Shown: one piece after another, positions 26,193 through 35,499 of the stretch
Numbering within the stretch: position 1 is the first letter of the stretch
How the letters are laid out: each line of letters opens with the position of its first letter
From: Allomuricauda sp.
GTDB taxonomy: Bacteria; Bacteroidota; Bacteroidia; Flavobacteriales; Flavobacteriaceae
Direction of reading: 5' to 3'
DNA: 64,000 nucleotides
NCBI RefSeq assembly: GCF_028280385.1
Contig: NZ_JANQLX010000017.1
Location: forward strand, 186,001-250,000
The notes under the pieces: generated by a model
The model's input: the letters and a program-made list of their open reading frames with translations, nothing else
Database searches by the model: none
Told to the model about the DNA's origin: nothing
Made by a program: the position numbers and the translations under genes

Positions 26193-27899
26193 ATGGATTC
26201 GATTACCGCAACCGCACAGACCTGGCTTACCGATTTTTTTGATGCCGAAACCAAAAAAGAGATTCAACATTTAATTGAAAACGATCCCGAGGAACTAAAG
26301 GAGCGTTTTTATAGGGATTTGGAATTTGGTACTGGTGGAATGCGCGGTGTTATGGGGGTCGGAACCAATAGAATCAACAAATATACCTTGGGAAAAAACA
26401 CCCAGGGATTGAGCAACTACCTTAAAAAGGTGCATGGGGATAAAGAAATCAAGGTAGTGATCGCGTATGATTGCCGCCATAATTCCGATACCCTTTCCAG
26501 AACGGTTTCCGAGGTGTTTTCTGCCAATGGAATCAAAGTTTTTCTCTTTTCGGAATTACGTACAACGCCAGAGCTATCTTTTGCAGTAAGACATCTGGGT
26601 TGCGACGCGGGCATTGTTTTGACCGCCTCCCATAATCCCCCGGAATACAACGGTTACAAAGTATATTGGTCCGATGGCGGGCAAATAGTTCCGCCCCAGG
26701 ATGGCGAAATTATTGCGGAGATCAATTCACTTTCATTTGAGGACATTCAATTTAAGGCCAATCAAGATTTAATTGAACGCATAGACAAGGAAGTCGATGA
26801 AGCATTTTTTGAAGCCTCTGTGAGCAAAGGGAGTTTTGGCGCACAGGGCAAGGAGGATTTCAAAATAGTGTTCACCTCTTTGCACGGAACTTCCATTACA
26901 GCTATTCCCGAAGTCCTTAAAAGAGCTGGATATGGCTATGTTACCATCATTGAAGAGCAGGCCAAGCCTGATGGCGGATTCCCAACGGTGGAATCACCCA
27001 ATCCTGAAGAACCCGCCGCTTTGGCCATGGCCATTGCAAAGGCAGAGGAAATTGGAGCCGATATGGTTGTGGGAACCGACCCGGATAGTGACAGGTTGGG
27101 AATTGCGGTCAGAAACCTGGAAGGAAAAATAGAATTGCTCAATGGCAACCAAACCATGGTAATGATGACCCGATTCTTACTGGACAAATTCAAGGAGAAG
27201 GGCTTTCAAGGGAATGAATTCATCGCCACAACCATTGTTTCCACCCCCATGGTGGAACAGATGGCCAAAGCCTACGGGGTTGAATTCAAAACAGCCCTGA
27301 CAGGGTTTAAGTGGATTGGAAAAATGATCAAGGACTTCCCCAATTCCCAGTTTATTGGGGGTGGCGAGGAAAGCTTTGGTTATATGGTAGGTGATTTTGT
27401 CCGGGACAAGGACGCTGTTACGGCCACTCTTTTGGCATGCGAAGTTGCTGCCGATGCCAAAGCAAATGGAAGTTCGTTTTATGAGGAGCTTATAAAGTGC
27501 TATGTCGATTTTGGGTTTTATAAGGAAAAATTGATTTCCCTTACCAAAAAAGGAATCAGCGGAGCTGAGGAAATCAAACAGATGCTCAAGGATTTTAAAG
27601 AGAACCCGGTGGATTCCGTACAAGGATCCAAGGTGGTATGGATTGAGGACTACAACACCTCCACTGCCAAAAATGTACAAACCGGTGAGGAAAAGGCCAT
27701 AGACCTGCCAAAATCGAACGTTTTGATCTATGAAACAGAAGATGGCACGCGAATTGCCGCCAGACCCAGCGGAACCGAACCCAAGGTCAAGTTTTACATG
27801 AGCACCAATGCCAAATTGGACCGAGCAGGCGATTACAAATCCGTAAATTCGCAGTTGGATGCCAAATTGGAGGGCATCGTTTCCGAACTGAACTTATAG
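26193..27899 (+). CDS. Phosphoglucomutase/phosphomannomutase (phospho-sugar mutase)
   Basis: LEFGTGGMRGVMGVG; TASHNPPEYNGYKVYW; GTDPDSDRLG; ARPSGTEPKVKFY. Confidence 0.95.
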   Translation: MDSITATAQTWLTDFFDAETKKEIQHLIENDPEELKERFYRDLEFGTGGMRGVMGVGTNRINKYTLGKNTQGLSNYLKKVHGDKEIKVVIAYDCRHNSDTLSRTVSEVFSANGIKVFLFSELRTTPELSFAVRHLGCDAGIVLTASHNPPEYNGYKVYWSDGGQIVPPQDGEIIAEINSLSFEDIQFKANQDLIERIDKEVDEAFFEASVSKGSFGAQGKEDFKIVFTSLHGTSITAIPEVLKRAGYGYVTIIEEQAKPDGGFPTVESPNPEEPAALAMAIAKAEEIGADMVVGTDPDSDRLGIAVRNLEGKIELLNGNQTMVMMTRFLLDKFKEKGFQGNEFIATTIVSTPMVEQMAKAYGVEFKTALTGFKWIGKMIKDFPNSQFIGGGEESFGYMVGDFVRDKDAVTATLLACEVAADAKANGSSFYEELIKCYVDFGFYKEKLISLTKKGISGAEEIKQMLKDFKENPVDSVQGSKVVWIEDYNTSTAKNVQTGEEKAIDLPKSNVLIYETEDGTRIAARPSGTEPKVKFYMSTNAKLDRAGDYKSVNSQLDAKLEGIVSELNL

Positions 27900-27902
27900 T
27901 GA

Positions 27903-29726
27903 ATGAATTATTTTAAAAAGATTCTCCGATTTGCGCTGCCCTATCGCAAGTACGGTTTTCTGAATATATTTTTTAACGTCCTATATGCACTTTTTAGTGC
28001 CCTTTCTTTTGCGGCCCTGATTCCCATGCTGGACGTACTGTTCAAGCCAGAGGATAAAGTTCTGGTTGAACCTGCGTATACCGGATTGGGGGGGTTAAAG
28101 GACTATCTCCAGGATTACATCAATTACAGGGTTACCGCCTATTCCGGGGATGACGACATGAAAGGCCTGGTCTTGGTCATTGGGTTGGTGTTGGTACTGT
28201 TTCTTCTTAAAAATGCATTTAATTACCTGGCAATGTATTTCATTACCTTTTTGCGCAATGGCGTACTCAAGGATATCCGAAATACCATGTACCGGAAAAT
28301 TGTGGATTTGCCCATTTCCTATTTTTCCGAAAAGCGGAAAGGGGATGTTATCGCCAGGATCACGTCCGATGTACTGGAGATCCAACATTCATTTCTCTCC
28401 ATATTGGAATTGATCGTACGCGAACCCCTGACCATTGTGTTCACAATCCTGATCATGTTCGGGATAAGTGCGAAGCTTACCCTATTTGTGTTCATTTTTA
28501 TTCCTATTGCCGGGATGATCATTTCCCGAATCGGTAAATCCTTAAAGCGCAAGTCCGATAGGGTTCAGAAAGAACAGGGTGAGTTTTTGTCCATTGTGGA
28601 GGAAACCTTGGGTGGCCTACGGGTCATTAAGGCGTTTAATTCGGAATCAAGATTTTACAACACCTTTAAAAAATCCACCCAGCGATTTTTCAGATTTTCA
28701 AATTCCCTTTTAAACCGGCAGAACCTTGCTTCGCCCACTGGGGAGTTTTTAGGTATATTGGTCATAGGGGTTTTACTATGGTTCGGTGGTAAGATGGTCT
28801 TGGTGGATAAAACCCTGGACGCTTCATCTTTTATCGCCTATATGGGATTGGCCTATAACATCCTTACGCCAGCAAAAGCCATTAGCAAAGCATCTTATGG
28901 TGTCAAAAAAGGAAATGCCGCGGCGGAAAGGGTTTTGGAAGTACTCGAGTCTGAAAATCCCATTGCGGACAATGAGAGCGCTATAGATAAAGACGATTTT
29001 ACCAAAAGTATCCATATCAAGGATGTGTCCTTTAAGTATGAGGACGATTACGTACTCCAGCATTTCAATCTGGAGGTAAAAAAAGGAAATACTGTTGCGC
29101 TGGTAGGTCAATCCGGGAGTGGAAAAAGTACCATCGCCAATTTGGTGACCCGTTTTTATGATGTCAATGACGGGGCCATTGAAATTGATGGGATTAATAT
29201 CAAACAAATCACCAAAAAATCCCTTCGTGGAATTATGGGACTGGTGACCCAGGACTCCATCCTGTTCAATGACACCATCAAAAACAACATTAGTCTTGGC
29301 AAGGAAGATGCCACCGATGAAGAAATAGTGGCTGCGGCCCAAATAGCCAATGCACACGACTTTATTATGCAATTGCCCAATGGCTATGGTACCAATATTG
29401 GCGACAGTGGAAACAAACTCAGCGGTGGACAAAAACAGCGACTTTCCATTGCCCGGGCGGTGCTAAAAAATCCTCCCATCATGATTTTGGACGAGGCCAC
29501 TTCAGCCCTGGATACAGAAAGTGAACGATTAGTACAGGATGCGCTGGAAAAAATGATGCAAAACCGAACTTCCATCGTAATTGCCCATAGACTTTCCACC
29601 ATCCAAAATGCGGATAGCATTGTAGTACTCAACCAAGGTAAAATCGTGGAACAGGGTACCCATGAAGAGTTAATGAAATCGCAAAAAGGCTACAAAAAAC
29701 TGGTGGAGATGCAAACACTTGGGTAA
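27903..29726 (+). CDS. ABC transporter ATP-binding/permease (MsbA-like exporter)
   Basis: TM domain + GQSGSGKST, LSGGQKQRLSIARA, ILDEATSALD. Confidence 0.95.
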   Translation: MNYFKKILRFALPYRKYGFLNIFFNVLYALFSALSFAALIPMLDVLFKPEDKVLVEPAYTGLGGLKDYLQDYINYRVTAYSGDDDMKGLVLVIGLVLVLFLLKNAFNYLAMYFITFLRNGVLKDIRNTMYRKIVDLPISYFSEKRKGDVIARITSDVLEIQHSFLSILELIVREPLTIVFTILIMFGISAKLTLFVFIFIPIAGMIISRIGKSLKRKSDRVQKEQGEFLSIVEETLGGLRVIKAFNSESRFYNTFKKSTQRFFRFSNSLLNRQNLASPTGEFLGILVIGVLLWFGGKMVLVDKTLDASSFIAYMGLAYNILTPAKAISKASYGVKKGNAAAERVLEVLESENPIADNESAIDKDDFTKSIHIKDVSFKYEDDYVLQHFNLEVKKGNTVALVGQSGSGKSTIANLVTRFYDVNDGAIEIDGINIKQITKKSLRGIMGLVTQDSILFNDTIKNNISLGKEDATDEEIVAAAQIANAHDFIMQLPNGYGTNIGDSGNKLSGGQKQRLSIARAVLKNPPIMILDEATSALDTESERLVQDALEKMMQNRTSIVIAHRLSTIQNADSIVVLNQGKIVEQGTHEELMKSQKGYKKLVEMQTLG

Positions 29727-29731
29727 GTTTA

Positions 29732-29787
29732 GAGTCATGACCCAAGACTATGGACAAAAGACTACAGACCCAAGACTAAAGACTCAA
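29732..29787 (+). repeat. Heptamer-period intergenic array A (8 in-phase units)
   Basis: GAGTCAT GACCCAA GACTATG GACAAAA GACTACA GACCCAA GACTAAA GACTCAA. Confidence 0.9.
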
Positions 29788-29847
29788 CCTAAATATAATT
29801 TAAACCTTTTTCCATTACCTTAGTCCAAGCATCAAATCGACAAAAAA

Positions 29848-30390
29848 TTGATTGCTGAGGAAACCTTAGTTCAGGAACTGAAACAAAAGGAAAGTCAGGT
29901 ACGTGCCTTTGAAGTGTTGGTGAACACCTACAAGGAGCGACTGTATTGGCATATCCGTAGAATTGTTTTGGACCATGCTGATGCCGATGATGTACTCCAG
30001 AACACCTTTATTAAAGTATATCGCAACATTGACGGGTTCAAGGGGGACAGCAAGCTATATTCCTGGATGTACCGTATTGCTACGAATGAATCGCTTACCT
30101 TTTTAAAACAGAAATCAAAAAAGGCAGGTATTTCGGATGAAGAACTTAAGATGGCATTGGTTGAAAATTTGCAATCTGACGTGTATTTTGAGGGGGATGA
30201 AATCCAGCTAAAGCTGCAAAAGGCGTTGGCTACACTCCCAGACAAGCAGAAATTGGTGTTTAACATGAAGTATTTCCAAGACATGAAATATGATGAAATA
30301 TCAGCCGCCTTGGAAACCTCGGTGGGAGCCTTAAAAACCTCCTACCACTTGGCAGTAAAGAAAATTGAAACGTATCTTAAGACCAATTAA
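29848..30390 (+). CDS. RNA polymerase sigma factor, ECF family (TTG start likely)
   Basis: Sigma-70 region 2 (DADDVLQNTFIKVYRNIDGFKGDSKLYSWMYRIATNESL) and region 4 (LPDKQKLVFNMKYFQDMKYDEISAALETSVGALKTSYHLAVKKIE). Confidence 0.93.
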   Translation: MIAEETLVQELKQKESQVRAFEVLVNTYKERLYWHIRRIVLDHADADDVLQNTFIKVYRNIDGFKGDSKLYSWMYRIATNESLTFLKQKSKKAGISDEELKMALVENLQSDVYFEGDEIQLKLQKALATLPDKQKLVFNMKYFQDMKYDEISAALETSVGALKTSYHLAVKKIETYLKTN

Positions 30391-30424
30391 ACCTTTTTTA
30401 GGTTAATGGGTCTAACTGAAAAAG

Positions 30425-30955
30425 ATGGGAAAGGATAACAACGATAATTTCAAAACCCCGGAGGGCTATTTTGAAAGCTTCCATGACCGACTAATGGACA
30501 AAATCCATGAGGAGGAAGCTGCTCAAAATGAGTCGCTTATTCCAAAAACGGACGGTTTCGCCGTACCTGATGGGTATTTTCAGGAATTACCTAAAAAAAT
30601 GGCCGCGGAATTGGCCGGTGACCATGTAAAGGTGATATCCCTATCGCCTTATAGGAAAATCTACTATGGTATTGCCGGGGCTGCCGCCGTCCTTCTCTTA
30701 TTCTTTGGACTGACGTGGAATCCAGGTCCAGAGCTGACCATAGAAGACTTGGCAAGTTCTGAAATAGATGCCTATTTTGAGTCCAATGATTTAAACCTGA
30801 GCACCTATGAGCTGGCCGAAGTGGTTGCCCTGGAAGAACTGGAGCTATCCGATGTTTTGGACCATACCTTTGCCGATGAAAACATTCTGGAATACTTGGA
30901 TGACAATGTGGAACATATTGAAGACCTAAATTTGGAATATGATGACTATGAATAA
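30425..30955 (+). CDS. Putative anti-sigma-like single-TM protein
   Basis: Follows the ECF gene; one TM (IYYGIAGAAAVLLLFFGLTW); duplicated F-x2-P-[ED]-G-Y-F motif. Confidence 0.65.
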   Translation: MGKDNNDNFKTPEGYFESFHDRLMDKIHEEEAAQNESLIPKTDGFAVPDGYFQELPKKMAAELAGDHVKVISLSPYRKIYYGIAGAAAVLLLFFGLTWNPGPELTIEDLASSEIDAYFESNDLNLSTYELAEVVALEELELSDVLDHTFADENILEYLDDNVEHIEDLNLEYDDYE

Positions 30956-31397
30956 AAGATTACTCCCACTCTTGGTCTTTGCACTGGCCACTTCATGGAT
31001 ATATGCCCAAGGAGGTCCAGGTCCGGGCAGGGACCGCATTAGAACCCTTAAAATTGCCTTTATCACCGAAAGAGTGAGCCTTACCAGTAAGGAAGCCCAG
31101 GATTTTTGGCCCATATACAATGAATATGACGAAAAACTTCAAAACATCCGCAGAAGGGAACGTTTTGAGCTTCGATCGCGAATTGGTATGATAGAGGATT
31201 TATCAGATAACGAATCGGCAGCGCTTTTAGCAAAGTACTTGGCCATTCAAAAAGAAAAATATGATGCCGAACAAGATTTTATCAGCCGGATCAATAAGGT
31301 AATCTCTCCCAAAAAGACGTTGTTGCTTTTAGAAGCGGAGGAAGATTTCAAAAAACGTCTGCTACAGCAAATGCGTAAACGAAGAGGTGGTGGGTAA
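30948..31397 (+). CDS. Periplasmic Spy/CpxP-like helical protein of the ECF locus
   Basis: Signal peptide; …RIRTLKIAFITERVSLTSKEAQDFWPIYNEYDEKLQNIRRRERFELR…; overlaps the previous gene. Confidence 0.7.
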   Translation: MNKRLLPLLVFALATSWIYAQGGPGPGRDRIRTLKIAFITERVSLTSKEAQDFWPIYNEYDEKLQNIRRRERFELRSRIGMIEDLSDNESAALLAKYLAIQKEKYDAEQDFISRINKVISPKKTLLLLEAEEDFKKRLLQQMRKRRGGG

Positions 31398-31422
31398 CCA
31401 TCCATATTTCGATTAAATACTC

Positions 31423-31449
31423 AAAAAGGGGCCAATAGGCTCCTTTTTT
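31423..31449 (+). terminator. Rho-independent terminator
   Basis: AAAAAGGGGCCAATAGGCTCCTTTTTT. Confidence 0.75.
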
Positions 31450-31506
31450 GATTAAACCTTCCTGCTAAACCATGGTCAAAGAAGCATAAACCATAAAATC
31501 TACATT

Positions 31507-31854
31507 ATGAAAGCTTTTAAAACAATCATGTTGGCTATAGTATTAATGGGAACAATGACCCTAAGTGCACAAACAAAGGTTGTCCGTGTATATCCCAAGC
31601 ACGGTACCATAGTGACCACCATCAAGAAACCCAGGGTGGTTGTGCACAAAAAGACCAATTTCTATTTTGCTGATGGTGTTTGGTACAAAGCCCGGGGCAG
31701 AAACTATGTTGTGTGTGCTGCACCAGTGGGCATTAAAGTAAGAAGACTTCCAAGAACAAGGACAGTAGTTGTTGTAAACGGAAGAAAATTATATAAGTCC
31801 AGAGGAATTTGGTATAAAAAATCTGGACGCCACTATGTTGTGGTGAACGTTTAG
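31507..31854 (+). CDS. Small secreted basic protein (DUF6515-like)
   Basis: Signal peptide; duplicated GVWYKARGRNYVV / GIWYKKSGRHYVVV motif. Confidence 0.6.
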   Translation: MKAFKTIMLAIVLMGTMTLSAQTKVVRVYPKHGTIVTTIKKPRVVVHKKTNFYFADGVWYKARGRNYVVCAAPVGIKVRRLPRTRTVVVVNGRKLYKSRGIWYKKSGRHYVVVNV

Positions 31855-31879
31855 TTAGGTTGGTTTTTAGTTGTGGGAG

Positions 31880-31905
31880 AAGCGGCGGTTATTCGTCGCT
31901 TTTTT
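31880..31905. terminator. Putative terminator between convergent genes
   Basis: AAGCGGCGGTTATTCGTCGCTTTTTT. Confidence 0.65.
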
Positions 31906-32936
31906 CATTTAAAATTCAATCGGGCAATTCTATTTCTCCCGGATGCATATGCAATGGAATCGTTTAAAAAGCGTATCGCATAGAAAGATTCCCCGCTCAA
32001 TGCATACCAGTTAAAACCTCCGTCGTTGGATATGGAAATCCCTGTAAATCCGACGGCCACCAATTGCTTGCCATCAGAATTGGGAACAAACTGTACACAA
32101 CTTTTATATGCAGGGGCTTTGCCATCCGCAATCAATTGCCAACTAGCTCCACCATCCACGGTATATATCTTATTGGCTTTATTCGATTGTGGTTGGGTAT
32201 AGTCCCCACCAATGGCAAATCCGATATTTTCGTTATAAAAATCAATGGAATAAATTCCTTCTGTGGGTTTTTCGCTGATGATGGGGGTAGCGGTCTTATT
32301 CCAAGTTTCCCCGCGATCATGGCTGCTGTAAATATTGCCAGCGGTAGTGGCCACCCAAACCTTATCCCCTGCCCTGGCAATATTGGTGTTGCTGGCAGCA
32401 AATGCACCTTCAGCTTTGTCCGCATCCGGGAGCTCGTCACAAGATAATTTCTTCCAATTGTGCCCCCCATCCCGGGTTATGAGGACTGACAAACAGCCAT
32501 CCATACTATCGCCGACGGCAATTCCTTCCCTGTCGTTCCAAAAATTCATGGCGTCATAGAAAACCGCCTCCCCTTCTTCTTTATATACCAATTCCATTCT
32601 GCCACCATTTCCCGTTTTATACAACAATGCGGGATTACCGGCGGAGAGCATAAAAAAATCTTGGGAGGTACTGCCTATCGCCCTAAAGCCCGGTAATAGG
32701 GAATCAAATGGTTGAATATTGGTACGGACGGTATGCGAATTGACATCCACTGTTCCATATACCCCTTGACTTCCTGCAAATGCCAGTGTATTCCCATCCA
32801 AGAATTCAATGGCCCTTATACTTACCGAATCTTCAAACACCACTTCCATTTGGATGGAATTGAACTGTTTTGGTTTGGACATTTCGGCACAGCCTACAAC
32901 CATAAGAATAAAAACAAAAGGCAGGAAATATTTCAT
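31905..32936 (-). CDS. YCF48/BNR-type beta-propeller lipoprotein
   Basis: Lipobox VVGC; repeated ITRDGGHNWKKL, SSHDRGETWNKT, TVDGGASWQLI, SNDGGFNWYAL. Confidence 0.85.
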   Translation of the reverse strand: MKYFLPFVFILMVVGCAEMSKPKQFNSIQMEVVFEDSVSIRAIEFLDGNTLAFAGSQGVYGTVDVNSHTVRTNIQPFDSLLPGFRAIGSTSQDFFMLSAGNPALLYKTGNGGRMELVYKEEGEAVFYDAMNFWNDREGIAVGDSMDGCLSVLITRDGGHNWKKLSCDELPDADKAEGAFAASNTNIARAGDKVWVATTAGNIYSSHDRGETWNKTATPIISEKPTEGIYSIDFYNENIGFAIGGDYTQPQSNKANKIYTVDGGASWQLIADGKAPAYKSCVQFVPNSDGKQLVAVGFTGISISNDGGFNWYALSGESFYAIRFLNDSIAYASGRNRIARLNFK

Positions 32937-33005
32937 AAGCGGGTTTTCCCAAATGTAACAGGAATCCTAATAGAAACCATACCTTTGCATTTCTTAATTT
33001 TTGGG

Positions 33006-34217
33006 ATGCGATTACACCGAAACTTGGTCTTTGCCGTGATTGATGCGTTGCATATGATCTTCAACGAAAAGGAATATGCCGATAAGGTGATTGAGAAAGT
33101 ATTGCGCTATGACAAAAGATGGGGTTCTCGCGATAGGGGCTTCATTGCAGAAACCACTTATGAGATTGTCCGTTGGAAGCGCCTGTATGAAGAAATTGCA
33201 GAAGTACGTGAACCGTATACCCGCCCTCAGCTATTTCGATTGTTTGCCGTGTGGTGTGTGCTGCGTGGTATTAGGCTGCCAGACTGGAAGCAATTGGAAG
33301 ACACCCCGGAGAGGCGTATCAAGGGACGGTTTGATGAACTTTCCAAAATCCGAAAAATAAGGGAATCCATTCCTGATTGGATAGATGAATTGGGGGAGAA
33401 ATCCCTGGGGAACAGTAAATGGACAAAGGAAATTGCTGCCTTAAACAAACCTGCCGAGGTCATTCTACGGACCAATACCTTAAAAACCAATAGAAAAGCG
33501 CTTCAGTCGGCTTTGGCAAGCGAACAAATTGAGACCGAGATTCTCCAGGAATATCCGAATGCATTAAAGCTAAAGGAACGCAAAAACGTTTTTACAACCC
33601 AAACATTCAAAGATGGCCTTTTTGAAGTCCAGGATGCCTCCTCCCAATTGGTGGCACCCTATTTGGAAGTCCAACCAGGTCAGCGTGTTGTGGATGCCTG
33701 CGCCGGTGCTGGAGGTAAAACCTTGCATTTGGCGGCAGAGATGGAGAACAAAGGGCAACTGATTGCCTTGGACATTTATGAGAGCAAACTCAAAAAATTG
33801 AAAACCCGGGCCCGTCGCAATGGGGTTCACAATGTGGAAACCCGGGTCATAGATTCCACCAAGGTCATTAAAAAACTATACGGTACGGCAGACCGTTTGC
33901 TATTGGATGCCCCCTGTTCAGGATTAGGTGTGCTCCGAAGAAATCCCGACTCTAAATGGAAACTGGAGCCAGATTTTGTGGAACGTATTATGGGAGTTCA
34001 GCAAGATATCCTACAGAAGTACTCCAAAATTCTAAAACCAGGAGGGCAACTGGTCTATGCTACTTGTTCTATTCTGCCACAGGAGAATTCCGAGCAGGTG
34101 CAAAAGTTCTTGGAATCCGAATCTGGAAAGGGGTTTTCCTTAGTGAGGGACCAGAACATCTATGCCTCAGAAAATGGGTTTGATGGCTTCTACATGGCAT
34201 TACTCAATAAACAATGA
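33006..34217 (+). CDS. RsmB/NOP-family RNA (cytosine-5) methyltransferase
   Basis: VVDACAGAGGKTLHLAAEMENKGQLIALDIYESKLKKL; LLLDAPCSGLGVLRRNPDSKWK; LVYATCSILPQEN. Confidence 0.93.
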   Translation: MRLHRNLVFAVIDALHMIFNEKEYADKVIEKVLRYDKRWGSRDRGFIAETTYEIVRWKRLYEEIAEVREPYTRPQLFRLFAVWCVLRGIRLPDWKQLEDTPERRIKGRFDELSKIRKIRESIPDWIDELGEKSLGNSKWTKEIAALNKPAEVILRTNTLKTNRKALQSALASEQIETEILQEYPNALKLKERKNVFTTQTFKDGLFEVQDASSQLVAPYLEVQPGQRVVDACAGAGGKTLHLAAEMENKGQLIALDIYESKLKKLKTRARRNGVHNVETRVIDSTKVIKKLYGTADRLLLDAPCSGLGVLRRNPDSKWKLEPDFVERIMGVQQDILQKYSKILKPGGQLVYATCSILPQENSEQVQKFLESESGKGFSLVRDQNIYASENGFDGFYMALLNKQ

Positions 34218-34314
34218 GCAATTAACAATTACCGATCATCACTACGTATTTCGCATTCAGCATTCAACATTTAGCATTTGGCATTTGGCATTTGGCATTT
34301 GGCAATACTATAGT
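34206..34314 (+). repeat. Heptamer-period array C1, overlapping the upstream stop codon
   Basis: From 34217: AGCAATT AACAATT ACCGATC ATCACTA CGTATTT CGCATTC AGCATTC AACATTT AGCATTT GGCATTT x4 GGCAATA, all in one 7-nt phase. Confidence 0.9.
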
Positions 34315-34377
34315 TAATCCCCAAACAATCTAAGAATCCAACAATCCAACCCACCTCACATCACATTCCCATCTTCC

Positions 34378-34466
34378 AACGCCAACCCTTTAACCTGCAA
34401 CCTCTAACTTTTAACCTCTAACTTCTAACTTAACCTCGAACCTCTAACTTCTAACCTTTTCCCTTA
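34378..34466 (+). repeat. Heptamer-period array C2 (CTCTAAC-type)
   Basis: CTTTAAC CTGCAAC CTCTAAC TTTTAAC CTCTAAC TTCTAAC TTAAC CTCGAAC CTCTAAC TTCTAAC from 34388. Confidence 0.9.
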
Positions 34467-34506
34467 ACCTTGCCTCCATATTATTTGAATTACATAACTT
34501 TGAGGT

Positions 34507-35415
34507 ATGGCCAAACGGGTATCCATAGAAGAGTTTTATAAATCCACTACCGCCAGCGTTCCCGAAAACCTAAAATCCGGTATTGGACATTTCAACGTGT
34601 TTAAACTGGACGAATTTGCGGGTCCCAAGCCCAAACCCATGCCCTTCAACAGACGGGATTATTTCAAGATCAGCTTGGTTTCTGGAAGAAGTAAGGTACA
34701 CTATGCCGATAAGGTGGTACAAGTGGAAAAACATGTTATGGTGTTTTCCAACCCACAGATTCCATATAACTGGGAACGCATTGATGAGCAGCTCACAGGA
34801 TATTTTTGCGTGTTTACAGAATCCTTTTTCCATCAGTTTGGCAATATCTTGGGGTATCCTGTTTTTCAACCTAACGGCAACCCCGTTTTTGAATTGACAG
34901 ATTTCGAAAAAGAGCAGTTTACTCCCATTTTTTTGAGGATGTTCGATGAACTCAATTCCGATTATCCCTTTAAATATGATATTTTACGCAATTTGGTCTT
35001 TGAATTGATTCATGGTGCCCTAAAGCTGCAACCGGCCCAATTGGATGTACAGATGCACTCCAATGCCACCGAACGTATTTCGTCCTTGTTCCTAGAACTT
35101 TTGGAAAGACAATTTCCTATTGAGCTCCCCAACCAACGGGTGAACCTGAAATCGCCATCCGATTTTGCCAATCAACTTAGTTTGCACGTAAACCATTTAA
35201 ACAGGGCACTTCAGGAAGCCAATCAAAAAAGTACTTCTACCTTGATTGCCGAACGGTTCACGAAGGAAGCCAAAATCTTAATCCGACACACCCAATGGAA
35301 TATTTCAGAAATAGCCCACTCCCTTGGATTTGAGGAAACCGCCCACTTTTCCAATTTCTTCAAGAAACACACCCAACAATCCCCATTACAGTTCAGGAAA
35401 AGTCAAATTGTTTGA
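34507..35415 (+). CDS. AraC-family transcriptional regulator
   Basis: C-terminal HTH: FTKEAKILIRHTQWNISEIAHSLGFEETAHFSNFFKKHTQQSPLQFRK. Confidence 0.93.
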   Translation: MAKRVSIEEFYKSTTASVPENLKSGIGHFNVFKLDEFAGPKPKPMPFNRRDYFKISLVSGRSKVHYADKVVQVEKHVMVFSNPQIPYNWERIDEQLTGYFCVFTESFFHQFGNILGYPVFQPNGNPVFELTDFEKEQFTPIFLRMFDELNSDYPFKYDILRNLVFELIHGALKLQPAQLDVQMHSNATERISSLFLELLERQFPIELPNQRVNLKSPSDFANQLSLHVNHLNRALQEANQKSTSTLIAERFTKEAKILIRHTQWNISEIAHSLGFEETAHFSNFFKKHTQQSPLQFRKSQIV

Positions 35416-35499
35416 TTTTTGCAATTTTTGGATTGAACTCCATAAAGGATACCAATCCTTGATGGTGACCTTTGTAGTGTTCAAATCAAATTTAAAATC

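Noticed and set aside
32712-33005. N-terminal extension of the RsmB-type ORF
   Set aside because: Antisense to the YCF48-like gene; family N-terminus fits MRLHRNLVFAVIDALHMIF at 33006, preceded by a TACCTTTG -7 element.
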